This document shows, piece by piece, positions 27,917 through 37,088 of a stretch of 64,000 nucleotides of DNA. The stretch's first letter is position 1, and each line of letters begins with the position of its first letter. The notes under the pieces are model-generated. The model did no database searches. It was given only the letters and a program-made list of their open reading frames with translations, and had not been told where the DNA came from. The DNA lies in assembly GCA_947502495.1 (NCBI GenBank), contig CANNAC010000002.1, positions 1 to 64,000 on the forward strand, given 5' to 3'. The DNA is from an uncultured Flavobacteriaceae bacterium. Lineage in GTDB: Bacteria; Bacteroidota; Bacteroidia; Flavobacteriales; Flavobacteriaceae. The position numbers and the translations under genes are program-made.

Positions 27917-29695
27917 TTATTTTACGTTATGCATTAATCTTTTAAGAATAGGGTTTAAAACGATCGATACAAGACCAACAGCAATTGGTACTAATGTAAA
28001 TATTAAAAAGAACGTGGATAAACCGTGTTCTTCGGAAATCTTATCAATCATTCCTCCCATGGTTCCTGCTGCTTTTTGTCCGATAGCAATAGCTAAATAC
28101 CAAATACCAAACATAAAACCAATCATTCTTCCAGGTACTAATTTACTTAAATAAGATAGTCCTACAGGCGAAATACAAAGTTCTCCCATGGTATGCAGTA
28201 AGTATGCAAATATTAAAAAGAACATACTAACAGATGCTGTTTGTGCTCCTTGCTCTACTCCCATAGTCCCCATTACTAAGACGCCAAATCCTAAACCTAA
28301 AAGTATAAGACCTAAACCGTATTTCATTGCAGCACTAGGATTGTATTTACTTTCCCACCATTTTGAAAATAGAGGTGCTAATGTAATAATAAAGAAGGAG
28401 TTTAAAATCCCAAACCAAGATGCTCCAACATCTGTTGCGTCTTTACTAAACTCTCTGTTCACTTTCCAAATTACAATTCCCCAAAGCGAAATAAATGCGA
28501 TTGCTAAAACAATATTAGAATATGGTATTTTGGAATAGGTTTTTTTGAATAGTAAATATAAAACCCAAGTAATAATTGCTAGAGGTCCTACCGTTAAAAT
28601 TAAATCTACAATTTTAAATATCATGGCAGAAGAACCTACTAAAGCCCTATCTGTATAATCTCTTGCAAAAATGGTCATGGACCCTAAAGACTGCTCAAAA
28701 GCAGCGAAGAAAAATACGGTAAATATTCCGAAAATAGAAACCGCAATAATTTTGTCTCTTATAATTTTTGAATATCTAGAAATTCTGGTAATAATTAAAT
28801 ATAAAAATAAAACAAGGGCAGTAAGAATGGTAACGTTAGAACCGTCCATACCTCCAATATTAAAATCTAACATATTCACATTTCCAACTTTAGACATTGG
28901 ATCATTAAATAAATACAGAAGACCTCCTAAAGCAGAAAGTACGATTAATATTTTATCTACTCCTGTGAAAGGGTTTAATTTTTCCTCTGTTGGATTATGT
29001 TCTGTAGGGCTAACTTCATTGATGTTTTGAGGTAATTCTACTTCATGAACCTTAGAAGGTTTTTCACCAATCTGACCGAATAAATCTTTAGCTAACCAGA
29101 ATTGTAACATTCCTAAGAACATAAAGATTCCTGCAAGACCAAATCCCCAAGACCATCCAATATTTTCAGCCAAATAACCACAAAGCATCATACCAAAAAA
29201 GGCTCCGGCATTTACTCCCATATAAAATATGGTGTATGCTCCGTCTTTTTTAGACTCTTTGCCTTTATACATTTCAGAAATCATAGAAGTTACGTTAGGC
29301 TTAAAAAAACCAGTACCAATAACTAATAATGCTAAACCTAAATACAGCGTAAATTGGGTTTCAAAAACCATTGCCGCATGCCCTAGCATCATGATAAAGC
29401 AACCAATGATTACTGCCCATTTATAACCAGTAATCTTATCTGCAACCCAACCACCAACAATTGGCGTTAAATATAAAAGGGATGCATAGGTACCGATTAA
29501 TGCTAAAGCGTGTTCTCTTGGCCATTCCCAGCCAGGATTATCACCTATTAAAGGAGCTGTTAAAAATAATACCAGAAGAATACGCATTCCGTAAAAGGAA
29601 AAACGCTCCCACATTTCTGTAAAAAACAATACAAACAATCCAGCTGGATGCCCAATTACTTTGTCTTTAAATAGATTTTCGATATCTGTATTCAT
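27917..29695 (-). CDS. POT/PTR2 family peptide:proton symporter (copy 1)
   Basis: Inner-membrane di-/tripeptide importer of the POT (MFS) family, 592 residues and about 14 helices. The proton-coupling motif ExxERF is in FFTEMWERFSFYGMR near residue 27, and PTR2 signature stretches FKPNVTSMISEMY and FYMGVNAGAF follow. A soluble insert lies near residues 205-240. It is a close paralogue of the next gene (~60 residues longer) and shares an operon with DPP-IV, which points to uptake of peptides released by that peptidase. Confidence 0.95.
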   Translation of the reverse strand: MNTDIENLFKDKVIGHPAGLFVLFFTEMWERFSFYGMRILLVLFLTAPLIGDNPGWEWPREHALALIGTYASLLYLTPIVGGWVADKITGYKWAVIIGCFIMMLGHAAMVFETQFTLYLGLALLVIGTGFFKPNVTSMISEMYKGKESKKDGAYTIFYMGVNAGAFFGMMLCGYLAENIGWSWGFGLAGIFMFLGMLQFWLAKDLFGQIGEKPSKVHEVELPQNINEVSPTEHNPTEEKLNPFTGVDKILIVLSALGGLLYLFNDPMSKVGNVNMLDFNIGGMDGSNVTILTALVLFLYLIITRISRYSKIIRDKIIAVSIFGIFTVFFFAAFEQSLGSMTIFARDYTDRALVGSSAMIFKIVDLILTVGPLAIITWVLYLLFKKTYSKIPYSNIVLAIAFISLWGIVIWKVNREFSKDATDVGASWFGILNSFFIITLAPLFSKWWESKYNPSAAMKYGLGLILLGLGFGVLVMGTMGVEQGAQTASVSMFFLIFAYLLHTMGELCISPVGLSYLSKLVPGRMIGFMFGIWYLAIAIGQKAAGTMGGMIDKISEEHGLSTFFLIFTLVPIAVGLVSIVLNPILKRLMHNVK

Positions 29696-29737
29696 TTATA
29701 TATAGTTTAGTTCACTTTTTAGTCTAAAAATAACGAC

Positions 29738-31327
29738 TTACTCAATCCCGTGCATTTTTCTTTTAAGCATAGGCGCTAACAGTAACATAATTACAGCTGC
29801 TGCTATTGGAATTACTGTAAATATTAAAAAGAAATTGGATAGACCATATTCTTCTGAAATTGGATCGATATAACTTCCTGTAAAACCTCCTAAAAGGTTT
29901 GCAAAGAAATTAGCTGTAAACCAAATACCGAACATTAAACTAACTAATTTAACAGGCGCTAATTTACTAACGTAAGACAATCCAACTGGTGAAACACAAA
30001 GTTCTCCCATAGTATGTAAGAAATAGGCACCAACTAAGAATATTAAACTTACAGAAGCTGTTTTTGCTCCATCAGGAATTCCTGCTGCTCCGTAAGCTAA
30101 GATTCCAAATCCTAAACCTACTAATAATAAACCGATAGCAAATTTAACTGGTCCTGAAGGATTTAATTTACTTTCCCAAAGCTTAGAAAACAATGGTGCA
30201 AATAAGATAATAAATAAAGAGTTTAATACAGAGAACCATGATGCAGGAACTTCTGTTGCATCCGATTGAAATTCTCTATTTAACATCCAAATTACAATTG
30301 CCCAAATAATCACGAAACTTAAACCTAATAGTATATTTGCCAAAGCGTATTTACTAAATGTTTGTTTAAACAGCATTGCTAAAACATAGGTTATTACCAA
30401 CATTGGCACGACTGTTATTATGGTATTCACGATTTTAAAAGTCATCGCTGCACTACCAACTAAAGCTCTATCGGTATAATCTGCTGCAAAAACGGTCATA
30501 GAACCACCTGCTTGTTCAAAAGCCCACCAGAAAAACACGACAAATAAAGAAAAGACACCAATTACAAACATTCTATCTCTTACTACTTTAGAGTTTTCTA
30601 CTTCATCAATAACCTCTTCAATATTATCTTCTAATTTTTCAACACTATGTTCTATTACCTCTTCAAAATCTTCCGACTGTTTTGGTGATAATCCAATTTT
30701 CCCGAAAATCTTTTGCGTGAAATAGAATTGTAACATTCCTAAAAACATAAATACACCAGCAAGTCCAAAACCGTAATGCCATCCTATATTTTCTCCAATG
30801 TAACCACATAAAAGAATACCTAAAAATGCACCCGCGTTAATTCCCATATAGAAAATGGTATAACCGCCATCTTTCTCTTTTCCTTGTGTTTTGTACAATT
30901 GCCCTACCATGGAAGAAATATTCGGCTTAAAAAAACCATTTCCAATAATTAGACAAGATAATCCAGCATAGAAAAACATAGAGGTAATTCCTTCTAATGC
31001 CATGGAAGCATGACCTAAGGTCATAATAAAGGCTCCAAGCACAACTGCTCTTCGATAGCCCATAAATTTATCTGCTATAAAACCACCAATAATTGGAGTT
31101 AAATAAACAAGTCCGGTATACCATCCATAAAGAACTAATGCATCTGCTCTACTCCATTCCCATCCACCATCGATAATAGTAGATACTAAAAAAAGCACTA
31201 ATAAAGCACGCATTCCATAGTAAGAAAAACGCTCCCACATTTCTGTAAAGAAAAGCACGAACAATCCTGAAGGATGCCCTAAAACTGTTTTTTGATTCTC
31301 TGCAGAACCTCCAAATTTATATTCCAT
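29738..31327 (-). CDS. POT/PTR2 family peptide:proton symporter (copy 2)
   Basis: Second POT importer, 529 residues. It keeps the ExxERF motif in FFTEMWERFSYYGMR, FKPNISSMVGQLY, FYMGINAGAF and the C-terminal GELCVSPVGLSYVSKLAP. An acidic hydrophilic segment (residues ~220-245, EEVIEHSVEKLEDNIEEVI) interrupts the helices. The tandem arrangement suggests duplication followed by specialisation. A TTAG tetranucleotide run sits 10 bp before the ATG and could alter mRNA leader length. Confidence 0.95.
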   Translation of the reverse strand: MEYKFGGSAENQKTVLGHPSGLFVLFFTEMWERFSYYGMRALLVLFLVSTIIDGGWEWSRADALVLYGWYTGLVYLTPIIGGFIADKFMGYRRAVVLGAFIMTLGHASMALEGITSMFFYAGLSCLIIGNGFFKPNISSMVGQLYKTQGKEKDGGYTIFYMGINAGAFLGILLCGYIGENIGWHYGFGLAGVFMFLGMLQFYFTQKIFGKIGLSPKQSEDFEEVIEHSVEKLEDNIEEVIDEVENSKVVRDRMFVIGVFSLFVVFFWWAFEQAGGSMTVFAADYTDRALVGSAAMTFKIVNTIITVVPMLVITYVLAMLFKQTFSKYALANILLGLSFVIIWAIVIWMLNREFQSDATEVPASWFSVLNSLFIILFAPLFSKLWESKLNPSGPVKFAIGLLLVGLGFGILAYGAAGIPDGAKTASVSLIFLVGAYFLHTMGELCVSPVGLSYVSKLAPVKLVSLMFGIWFTANFFANLLGGFTGSYIDPISEEYGLSNFFLIFTVIPIAAAVIMLLLAPMLKRKMHGIE

Positions 31328-31338
31328 GTTTATTTATT

Positions 31339-31362
31339 TTAGTTAGTTAGTTAGTTAGTTAG
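31339..31362. repeat. TTAG tetranucleotide repeat
   Basis: Six perfect tandem copies of TTAG, plus partial units at the ends, fill most of the 40-bp gap between the DPP-IV stop and the POT copy-2 start. On the coding strand it reads CTAA repeats right upstream of the ATG. Such tracts can change length by slippage. Confidence 0.9.
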
Positions 31363-31367
31363 TTCTT

Positions 31368-33599
31368 TTATCCTTTAATCTTTTGTTGTTCTTCTTTAAC
31401 TTCTTGCTTTGGTCTTTTATCTCCAAGTTTATCGTTAATAAAGTTTGTCATTTTTTTATACAAATGCAATCTTGTGTTTCCACCATAAATACCATGGTTT
31501 TTGTCTGGATACACCATCCATTCAAACTGCTTATCTGCTTGTATTAAAGCTTCTACCATGCGCATCGTATTTTGTAAATGTACGTTATCATCTCCAGTAC
31601 CATGAATTAAAAGAAAATCTCCTTTTAACTTATCTACATGGTTTATTGGTGAATTCTCATCGTAACCACTTGCATTTTCCTGCGGCGTAGTCATATAACG
31701 TTCTGTATAAATAGAATCGTAGAATCTCCAGCTCGTTACAGGAGCAACGGCAATTGCCATTTTAAATACATCGTTTCCTTTAAACAATGCATTACTACTC
31801 ATAAAACCACCATAACTCCAACCCCAGATTCCAATTCTTGAGGCATCAATATACGGTCTTGCTCCTAATTGTTTTGCTGCTTCAATTTGGTCTTCTACTT
31901 CGTATTTACCTAATTCGTTTTGTGTTACTTTTTTAAAGTCGGCACCTTTAAAACCGGTTCCTCTTCCATCTACACAAGCAACAATATATCCTTGTTGTGC
32001 TAAATGTTGGTACCAATAATCATTAGCACCATTCCAACGATTTGCAACCTGTTGTGATCCTGGGCCAGAATATTGATACATAAATAATGGATATTCTTTA
32101 TTCGCATCAAAATCTGCTGGTTTAATGATCCACATATTTAAATCATTACCATTTACTTTAATGGTAGAAAACTCTTTTTTAGAAGTGGTATACGCTAATA
32201 CTTTTTTAGAAAGCGCATCATTATCTTTTATGCTTTTTACTAAATCTCCAGAAGCAGCATTGTTTAATGTATATTCTGGAGGGGTTGTTGCGCTCGAAAA
32301 TGTATTTATAAAATATGTAAAATCTGCACTAAACGAAGCATTGTTTGTACCTGTACTTTTTGTTAAACGTGTTTTATTATTTCCGTTTAAATCGATTTTA
32401 TACACATCCCGATTTATAGAACCATTTTCTACCGATTGGTAATAAATGGCATTTGTTTTTTCATCAAAACCATAGTAATTGGTTACTTCCCAGTTTCCTT
32501 TGGTGATTTGATTGATAAGTTTTCCGTTATTATCATAATGGTAAATGTGGTTGTACCCATCTTTTTCGCTAGTCCAAATAAAGCTATCATCCTTTAAAAA
32601 AGTAAGATTATCTGTTACATCTACATAGGCTTTATCTTTTTCAGCTAAAACTAAAGTTGCTTTATCTTTTTTAGCATCAATCATCCAAAGATCTAATTCA
32701 CTTTGGTGTCTGTTCATGTATTGCGCACTTAAGACATTTGCTTCATTGGTCCATTCAATTCTAGGAATATAAAAATCGTTATACGCTTTATCTAATTTTA
32801 CTTCGGAAGCTGTATTCGATTTCAAATCGTATAAATGCAAAGAAACAATTGCATTTTTTTCTCCTGCTTTAGGGTATTTAAAAACTTGCTGTGTTTGGTA
32901 TAAAGCAGAACCGTACACATCCATAGAAAACTCAGGAACATCGGTTTCATCAAATCTTATAAACGCTATTCTATCACTAGCTGCATTCCATTCAAAAGCA
33001 CGAACAAATCCGAATTCTTCTTCATAAACCCAATCGGTAATACCGTTAATTACTTTATTTTTTTCACCATCAAAAGTAATTTGTTTCGTTACTCCAGAAG
33101 TCAAATCTTTAACAAATAAATTATTATTTAAACCATAAGCGACTTTCGTTGCATCTGGCGAGAAGGTTGGTTCTTGTATTTTTTCTTCAGCAATTAAAGT
33201 AACCGAAGCGTCTTTGGTATCATACACATAAAACGTACCTAGCGTAGATCGTCTAAAAATAGACTCCACATCGGTAGCTAAAACAATCTTGCTTTCGTCA
33301 TCACTAAACGTATAATCTGAAAAATAAGGTATTGCTTCTAGGTTAGAAGAACTCACTAAAGTCTTCACTTTACTTAATGTCTTGTAATCGTAAACATCTA
33401 TCGTTGTGATTTTTGAAGCTCTATCGAAATTTAAAACCGAGTATTGTTGTCCGTTTTTCATGGAATGCAAAGCATCCATTCGTTCGGTTCTAAAAGAACC
33501 ATCCCAGATATCTTCTAGTGAAATATTTTTAGTTTGAGCGGTAGTAGAAATTGCTGTTATTAAAAAGCAACTAAATAGGAAGAATTTAAAAGTTCGCAT
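31368..33599 (-). CDS. Dipeptidyl peptidase IV (S9B)
   Basis: Exported prolyl-specific serine peptidase releasing N-terminal dipeptides. Start 33599 gives a signal peptide (MRTFKFFLFSCFLITAIS, cleavage near TTAQ) and 743 residues; an open extension upstream to 33719 lacks these features. Residues ~25-470 form the eight-bladed propeller with the DPP-IV WVYEEEF glutamate loop. The alpha/beta-hydrolase domain carries Ser in GWSYGG, Asp in GDDNVH and His in KNHGIYG. It is the first gene of the operon with two peptide transporters. Confidence 0.95.
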   Translation of the reverse strand: MRTFKFFLFSCFLITAISTTAQTKNISLEDIWDGSFRTERMDALHSMKNGQQYSVLNFDRASKITTIDVYDYKTLSKVKTLVSSSNLEAIPYFSDYTFSDDESKIVLATDVESIFRRSTLGTFYVYDTKDASVTLIAEEKIQEPTFSPDATKVAYGLNNNLFVKDLTSGVTKQITFDGEKNKVINGITDWVYEEEFGFVRAFEWNAASDRIAFIRFDETDVPEFSMDVYGSALYQTQQVFKYPKAGEKNAIVSLHLYDLKSNTASEVKLDKAYNDFYIPRIEWTNEANVLSAQYMNRHQSELDLWMIDAKKDKATLVLAEKDKAYVDVTDNLTFLKDDSFIWTSEKDGYNHIYHYDNNGKLINQITKGNWEVTNYYGFDEKTNAIYYQSVENGSINRDVYKIDLNGNNKTRLTKSTGTNNASFSADFTYFINTFSSATTPPEYTLNNAASGDLVKSIKDNDALSKKVLAYTTSKKEFSTIKVNGNDLNMWIIKPADFDANKEYPLFMYQYSGPGSQQVANRWNGANDYWYQHLAQQGYIVACVDGRGTGFKGADFKKVTQNELGKYEVEDQIEAAKQLGARPYIDASRIGIWGWSYGGFMSSNALFKGNDVFKMAIAVAPVTSWRFYDSIYTERYMTTPQENASGYDENSPINHVDKLKGDFLLIHGTGDDNVHLQNTMRMVEALIQADKQFEWMVYPDKNHGIYGGNTRLHLYKKMTNFINDKLGDKRPKQEVKEEQQKIKG

Positions 33600-33762
33600 T
33601 AAAAATAATGATTTTATTAATTGAATGTCAAGTTTACTAAAAAATAAGCAAAAAACCGTAAACATTAACAGTAAATTGAGGTTGTAAACACTAAAAGCAG
33701 CTTGGGTTTTAAGATACAAAAACTTAAGCTACTTAAATGAAAACCATTAAAAATTGGAATAC

Positions 33763-33770
33763 TATCTTTG
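33763..33770 (+). promoter_or_regulatory. HMG-CoA reductase promoter -7 box
   Basis: TATCTTTG matches TAnnTTTG and ends 19 bp before the ATG. No good -33 TTTG was found at the usual spacing. The 190-bp gap between the divergent DPP-IV and this gene holds no other feature I recognise. Confidence 0.5.
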
Positions 33771-33789
33771 TGTTTCAAAAACATAGTAC

Positions 33790-35088
33790 ATGAGTGCACC
33801 TATTTCTGGCTTTTCTAAATTAACTAAATCTAAAAAAATAGATTGGATTGTAGAAACTTATTTTTCAAATAAAGCCGAAGCTAAAAAAATTATAAAGCAA
33901 TATTGGAATTCCAATATAGCGCTACAAAACTTACATGATGAGTTTATAGAAAATACCATAACCAACTATTATTTACCGTTTGGTGTTGCGCCCAATTTTC
34001 TAATAAATGGTAAAATGCATACCATACCAATGGCAATTGAAGAAAGCTCTGTTGTTGCTGCAGCTAGTAAAGCGGCCAAGTTTTGGTTAGCACATGGCGG
34101 TTTTAAAACAAAGGTGCTTTCTACCACTAAAATCGGACAAGTACATTTTATGTATTCGGGTGATTTTAAAACACTAGAACGCTTTTTTAATACGGTGAAA
34201 AACCAACTTATTACAGACGCTTCTCCAATTACCAAGAATATGGAAAAACGTGGTGGTGGTGTTTTAGATATTGTTTTAAAAGATAAAACCGAAGCTATTT
34301 CTGGCTATTACCAATTGCATGCCACCTTTGATACACAAGATGCCATGGGAGCCAATTTTATAAATTCTTGTTTAGAGCAATTTGCAAAAACGTTTAAAGC
34401 GGAAGCAGAAAATCTTTTACAAGAAACTATTGAAATTGTAATGAGTATTTTATCTAATTACGTTCCAGATTGTTTAGTTCGTGCAGAAGTAAGTTGCAAA
34501 TTAGAAGATCTACCAGAAGACGATTTTGATGCTGAAAAATTTGTACAAGCGGTTCGTATTGCAGAAGTAGAACCATATCGTGCTGTGACACACAACAAAG
34601 GCATCATGAATGGTATTGATGCTGTAGTTCTAGCAACCGGAAATGATTTTAGAGCAGTGGAAGCTGGAGTGCATGCCTATGCTGCTAGAAACGGAAAATA
34701 TAGTAGTTTGACACATGCCAAAATTGAAAATGGTGTATTTACCTTTTGGATGGAAATTCCGTTAGCATTAGGAACCGTTGGTGGCTTAACCAACTTGCAT
34801 CCTTTAGTGAAATTAGCCTTAGAATTATTACATAAACCAAGTGCAAAAGAGTTAATGCAAATAGTTGCTGTTGCCGGATTGGCACAAAATTTTGGTGCTT
34901 TACGTTCTTTAACCACTACAGGAATTCAAGAAGGCCATATGAAAATGCACTTGATGAATATCTTGAATCAAATGGAAGCTACGGAAGTTGAAAAAGAAAA
35001 AATTGTTCATCATTTTAAAACAAACACCGTAACACATAGCGCAGTTGTAGAAGCTTTTAATGCTTTAAGATCGAAAAATAAAAACTAA
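33790..35088 (+). CDS. Hydroxymethylglutaryl-CoA reductase, class II (degradative type)
   Basis: 432-residue class II HMG-CoA reductase. Family landmarks: the N-terminal helix GFSKLTKSKKIDWI, the substrate-loop PMAIEESSVVAAAS, the FDTQDAMGANFINSCLE cofactor segment and GTVGGLTNLHP. Class II enzymes are named for mevalonate breakdown, but in Bacteroidota that use the mevalonate route this type is thought to supply mevalonate for isoprenoids. The GHMP kinase 34 bp downstream supports the biosynthetic role here. This is inference from context. Confidence 0.93.
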   Translation: MSAPISGFSKLTKSKKIDWIVETYFSNKAEAKKIIKQYWNSNIALQNLHDEFIENTITNYYLPFGVAPNFLINGKMHTIPMAIEESSVVAAASKAAKFWLAHGGFKTKVLSTTKIGQVHFMYSGDFKTLERFFNTVKNQLITDASPITKNMEKRGGGVLDIVLKDKTEAISGYYQLHATFDTQDAMGANFINSCLEQFAKTFKAEAENLLQETIEIVMSILSNYVPDCLVRAEVSCKLEDLPEDDFDAEKFVQAVRIAEVEPYRAVTHNKGIMNGIDAVVLATGNDFRAVEAGVHAYAARNGKYSSLTHAKIENGVFTFWMEIPLALGTVGGLTNLHPLVKLALELLHKPSAKELMQIVAVAGLAQNFGALRSLTTTGIQEGHMKMHLMNILNQMEATEVEKEKIVHHFKTNTVTHSAVVEAFNALRSKNKN

Positions 35089-35093
35089 TAAAT

Positions 35094-35120
35094 TGTCCTT
35101 TCGAATTTATCGAAAAACAC
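35094..35120 (+). repeat. Dispersed TGTCCTTTCGA-type element before the GHMP kinase
   Basis: TGTCCTTTCGAATTTATCGA followed by AAAACA. It is a diverged, opposite-strand copy of the element that occurs twice inside the GHMP kinase gene. It fills the gap after the HMG-CoA reductase stop and creates a spurious 10-codon N-terminal extension. Confidence 0.75.
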
Positions 35121-35122
35121 AC

Positions 35123-36145
35123 ATGAAGCATCAAACTTTTTACAGCAGCGGAAAATTATTACTTACCGGAGAATATGTAGTTCTAGACGCTGCTTTAGCA
35201 CTTGCGGTGCCAACAAAATTCGGACAAAGTTTAATTGTTGAAGAAATAGAAGAAGCAAAAATTATCTGGAAAAGTTTCGATGAGCAAAAGCAGGTTTGGT
35301 TTGAAGCCGTGTTTCATTTTGAGAACAATGAGATTTCTCGACAAGCTCGAAAGGACAGCAATATTGAATCACAAGTTAGTATAGACAGTGAAGTTTCTAA
35401 TAGACTAATAGAAATACTACGAGCTGCTCAAGAACTTAATCCGGAGTTTTTAAAAGACAAGAAAGGCTACCAAATAACTACGCTACTAGAATTCCCTAAA
35501 AACTGGGGCCTTGGTACCTCTTCCACTTTAATCAACAATATTGCGAATTGGGCAGATGTAGATGCATACCAACTTTTAGACAAAACATTTGGTGGAAGCG
35601 GATATGATATTGCCTGTGCGAAACATGACTCGGCAATTACGTATCAATTACATAATAGTGAGATTTCTCGACAAGCTCGAAATGACAATAGTCCACTTCA
35701 AAATGACAGTCAAGTTCAAGGAGACAGAAGAACAGTAAATGAAGTGCAATTTAATCCTGCTTTTAAAGAACATTTATATTTTGTGCATTTAAACAAAAAG
35801 CAAAATAGCAGAGATGGTATTGCACAATACAAAAAGAACAACGCTAATATTGAAATGGCGATTTCCGAAATAGATCAAATAACCAAAGATATTATTGCCT
35901 GTAAAACGCTAGACACTTTTGATCTTCTTATGGAAAAGCACGAACAAATCATTTCAAAAATCATCCATTTAAAACCCGTTAAAGAAGTTCTTTTTAAGGA
36001 CTTTAACGGAAGCATTAAAAGTCTTGGTGCTTGGGGAGGAGATTTTGTTTTAGTGAGTTCTAAAACGAATCCGACAGACTACTTTAGGCATAAAGGTTTT
36101 GATACTATTTTAAAGTTTGATGAAATGGTTGCAAGTATTTATTAA
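35123..36145 (+). CDS. GYDIA-family GHMP kinase (mevalonate-type kinase)
   Basis: GHMP-superfamily small-molecule kinase, 340 residues from the preferred start (MKHQTFYSSGKLLLTGEY). The phosphate-binding loop is WGLGTSSTLINN, and the GGSGYDIACA stretch gives the family its name. Beside HMG-CoA reductase it probably phosphorylates mevalonate or phosphomevalonate; the substrate is not proven. Odd feature: two in-frame segments encoding EISRQAR(K/N)D come from the dispersed intergenic repeat and extend the protein by an estimated 20-25 residues each, near residues 70 and 180. The frame is intact, so the gene is probably still expressed. Confidence 0.88.
   Translation: MKHQTFYSSGKLLLTGEYVVLDAALALAVPTKFGQSLIVEEIEEAKIIWKSFDEQKQVWFEAVFHFENNEISRQARKDSNIESQVSIDSEVSNRLIEILRAAQELNPEFLKDKKGYQITTLLEFPKNWGLGTSSTLINNIANWADVDAYQLLDKTFGGSGYDIACAKHDSAITYQLHNSEISRQARNDNSPLQNDSQVQGDRRTVNEVQFNPAFKEHLYFVHLNKKQNSRDGIAQYKKNNANIEMAISEIDQITKDIIACKTLDTFDLLMEKHEQIISKIIHLKPVKEVLFKDFNGSIKSLGAWGGDFVLVSSKTNPTDYFRHKGFDTILKFDEMVASIY
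35327..35358 (-). repeat. Dispersed repeat inserted in the GHMP kinase CDS (copy 1)
   Basis: AGATTTCTCGACAAGCTCGA followed by AAGGACA, coding for EISRQARKD in the kinase frame. It matches the copy at 35659-35688 almost exactly and is the opposite-strand form of the element at 35094-35120. Confidence 0.85.
35659..35688 (-). repeat. Dispersed repeat inserted in the GHMP kinase CDS (copy 2)
   Basis: AGATTTCTCGACAAGCTCGA followed by AATGACA, coding for EISRQARND. Degenerate AATGACAG / AGGAGACAG units follow to about 35730 and encode a polar stretch (QNDSQVQGDRR). Confidence 0.85.
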
Positions 36146-36158
36146 GTGTTAGAATTAG

Positions 36159-36179
36159 ATGCGGAATCTAATTCCGCAT
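36159..36179. repeat. Palindromic repeat after the GHMP kinase
   Basis: ATGCGGAAT (36159-36167) and ATTCCGCAT (36171-36179) make a 9-bp perfect stem with a 3-nt loop, 14 bp after the stop codon. It may also act as a weak terminator. Confidence 0.75.
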
Positions 36180-36311
36180 GACAAAAGAGTATATTTCAGC
36201 ATAATTTCGTTTGTTTACAACTTATCATTAAAAAATGACACTTCAGAAACTCCCTTTTGAGGATTATTTGTTTTGCACCTAATTTTACCTTGTTACCATA
36301 AACAAGATATC

Positions 36312-36947
36312 ATGGAAGAAACAATTAAAATTTTGATTTACATACATGCCTTTTTTGGCGGACTAGGATTAATATCCGGAATTGGAAGTATTATAGTAAA
36401 GAAAGGAAGTATTCCTCATAAAAGAATGGGAAAGCTATTTTCCATTGGAATGCTAACCAGCTCCTTAATTTCCATTCCTATTACCTTAATGCCAAATCAC
36501 AAGAACACTTTTCTTTGTTTAATAGGTCTTTTCACTATTTACTTAGTGATTTCCGGAAACCAAATACTGACTTTTAAATCTAAAAGCAAGCTATCAGCAA
36601 ATGGTTTAGATAAAACAATTTCTGGTAGCATGTTACTCCTTTCTATAGCAATGGTTTTGTTTGGTGCTTATGGTTTACTATTAGGAAAGACTACTTTTAT
36701 ACTGTTTATGTTTTTTGGTGGCTTCGGATTGCTATTAACGATAAAGGATTTTATGTTCTACAAAAATTTTAAAGAGATCAAAAATGGTTGGCTGCGCAAT
36801 CATGTAGGAAAGATGATTGGAGCGTTCATAGCATCTATAACCGCTTTTATAGTTGCCGGTTTAGGTATAGGAAGTATTCTTTCTTGGATCTTACCTTCTA
36901 TTCTTGGAACCATTTACATACTATACTGGAAAAGGAAATTGAATTAG
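36312..36947 (+). CDS. Multi-pass membrane protein of unknown function
   Basis: A 211-residue protein with about seven hydrophobic segments. The start MEETIKILIYIHAFFGG is preferred; the frame is open 13 codons further upstream. The pattern of a first helix, then GSIPHKRMGKLFSIGML and a late WLRNHVGKMIGAF, resembles DUF2306-type predicted membrane proteins. I cannot assign a function. It stands alone between the mevalonate genes and a convergent foldase gene, with a strong bidirectional terminator behind it. Confidence 0.75.
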   Translation: MEETIKILIYIHAFFGGLGLISGIGSIIVKKGSIPHKRMGKLFSIGMLTSSLISIPITLMPNHKNTFLCLIGLFTIYLVISGNQILTFKSKSKLSANGLDKTISGSMLLLSIAMVLFGAYGLLLGKTTFILFMFFGGFGLLLTIKDFMFYKNFKEIKNGWLRNHVGKMIGAFIASITAFIVAGLGIGSILSWILPSILGTIYILYWKRKLN

Positions 36948-37029
36948 TTTTTTAAACCGAATTTAATGCCATTCCCATTAACAGTCCTTCTTAAAGAGAT
37001 ATGGTTTAAGCCTGAAATTGGTACTAAAA

Positions 37030-37063
37030 AAAAGTCCTTTTAGATTTCTCTAAAAGGACTTTT
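37030..37063. terminator. Bidirectional intrinsic terminator
   Basis: A perfect 15-bp stem, AAAAGTCCTTTTAGA (37030-37044) and TCTAAAAGGACTTTT (37049-37063), with a 4-nt loop. A-runs on the left and T-runs on the right let it work in both directions, between the convergent membrane-protein and foldase genes. Confidence 0.9.
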
Positions 37064-37088
37064 ATATTTCTAGTATGTGCTGTAATTA

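Noticed and set aside
33600-33719. Upstream 40-codon extension of DPP-IV
   Set aside because: It would bury the signal peptide; Met at 33599 gives a normal signal sequence.
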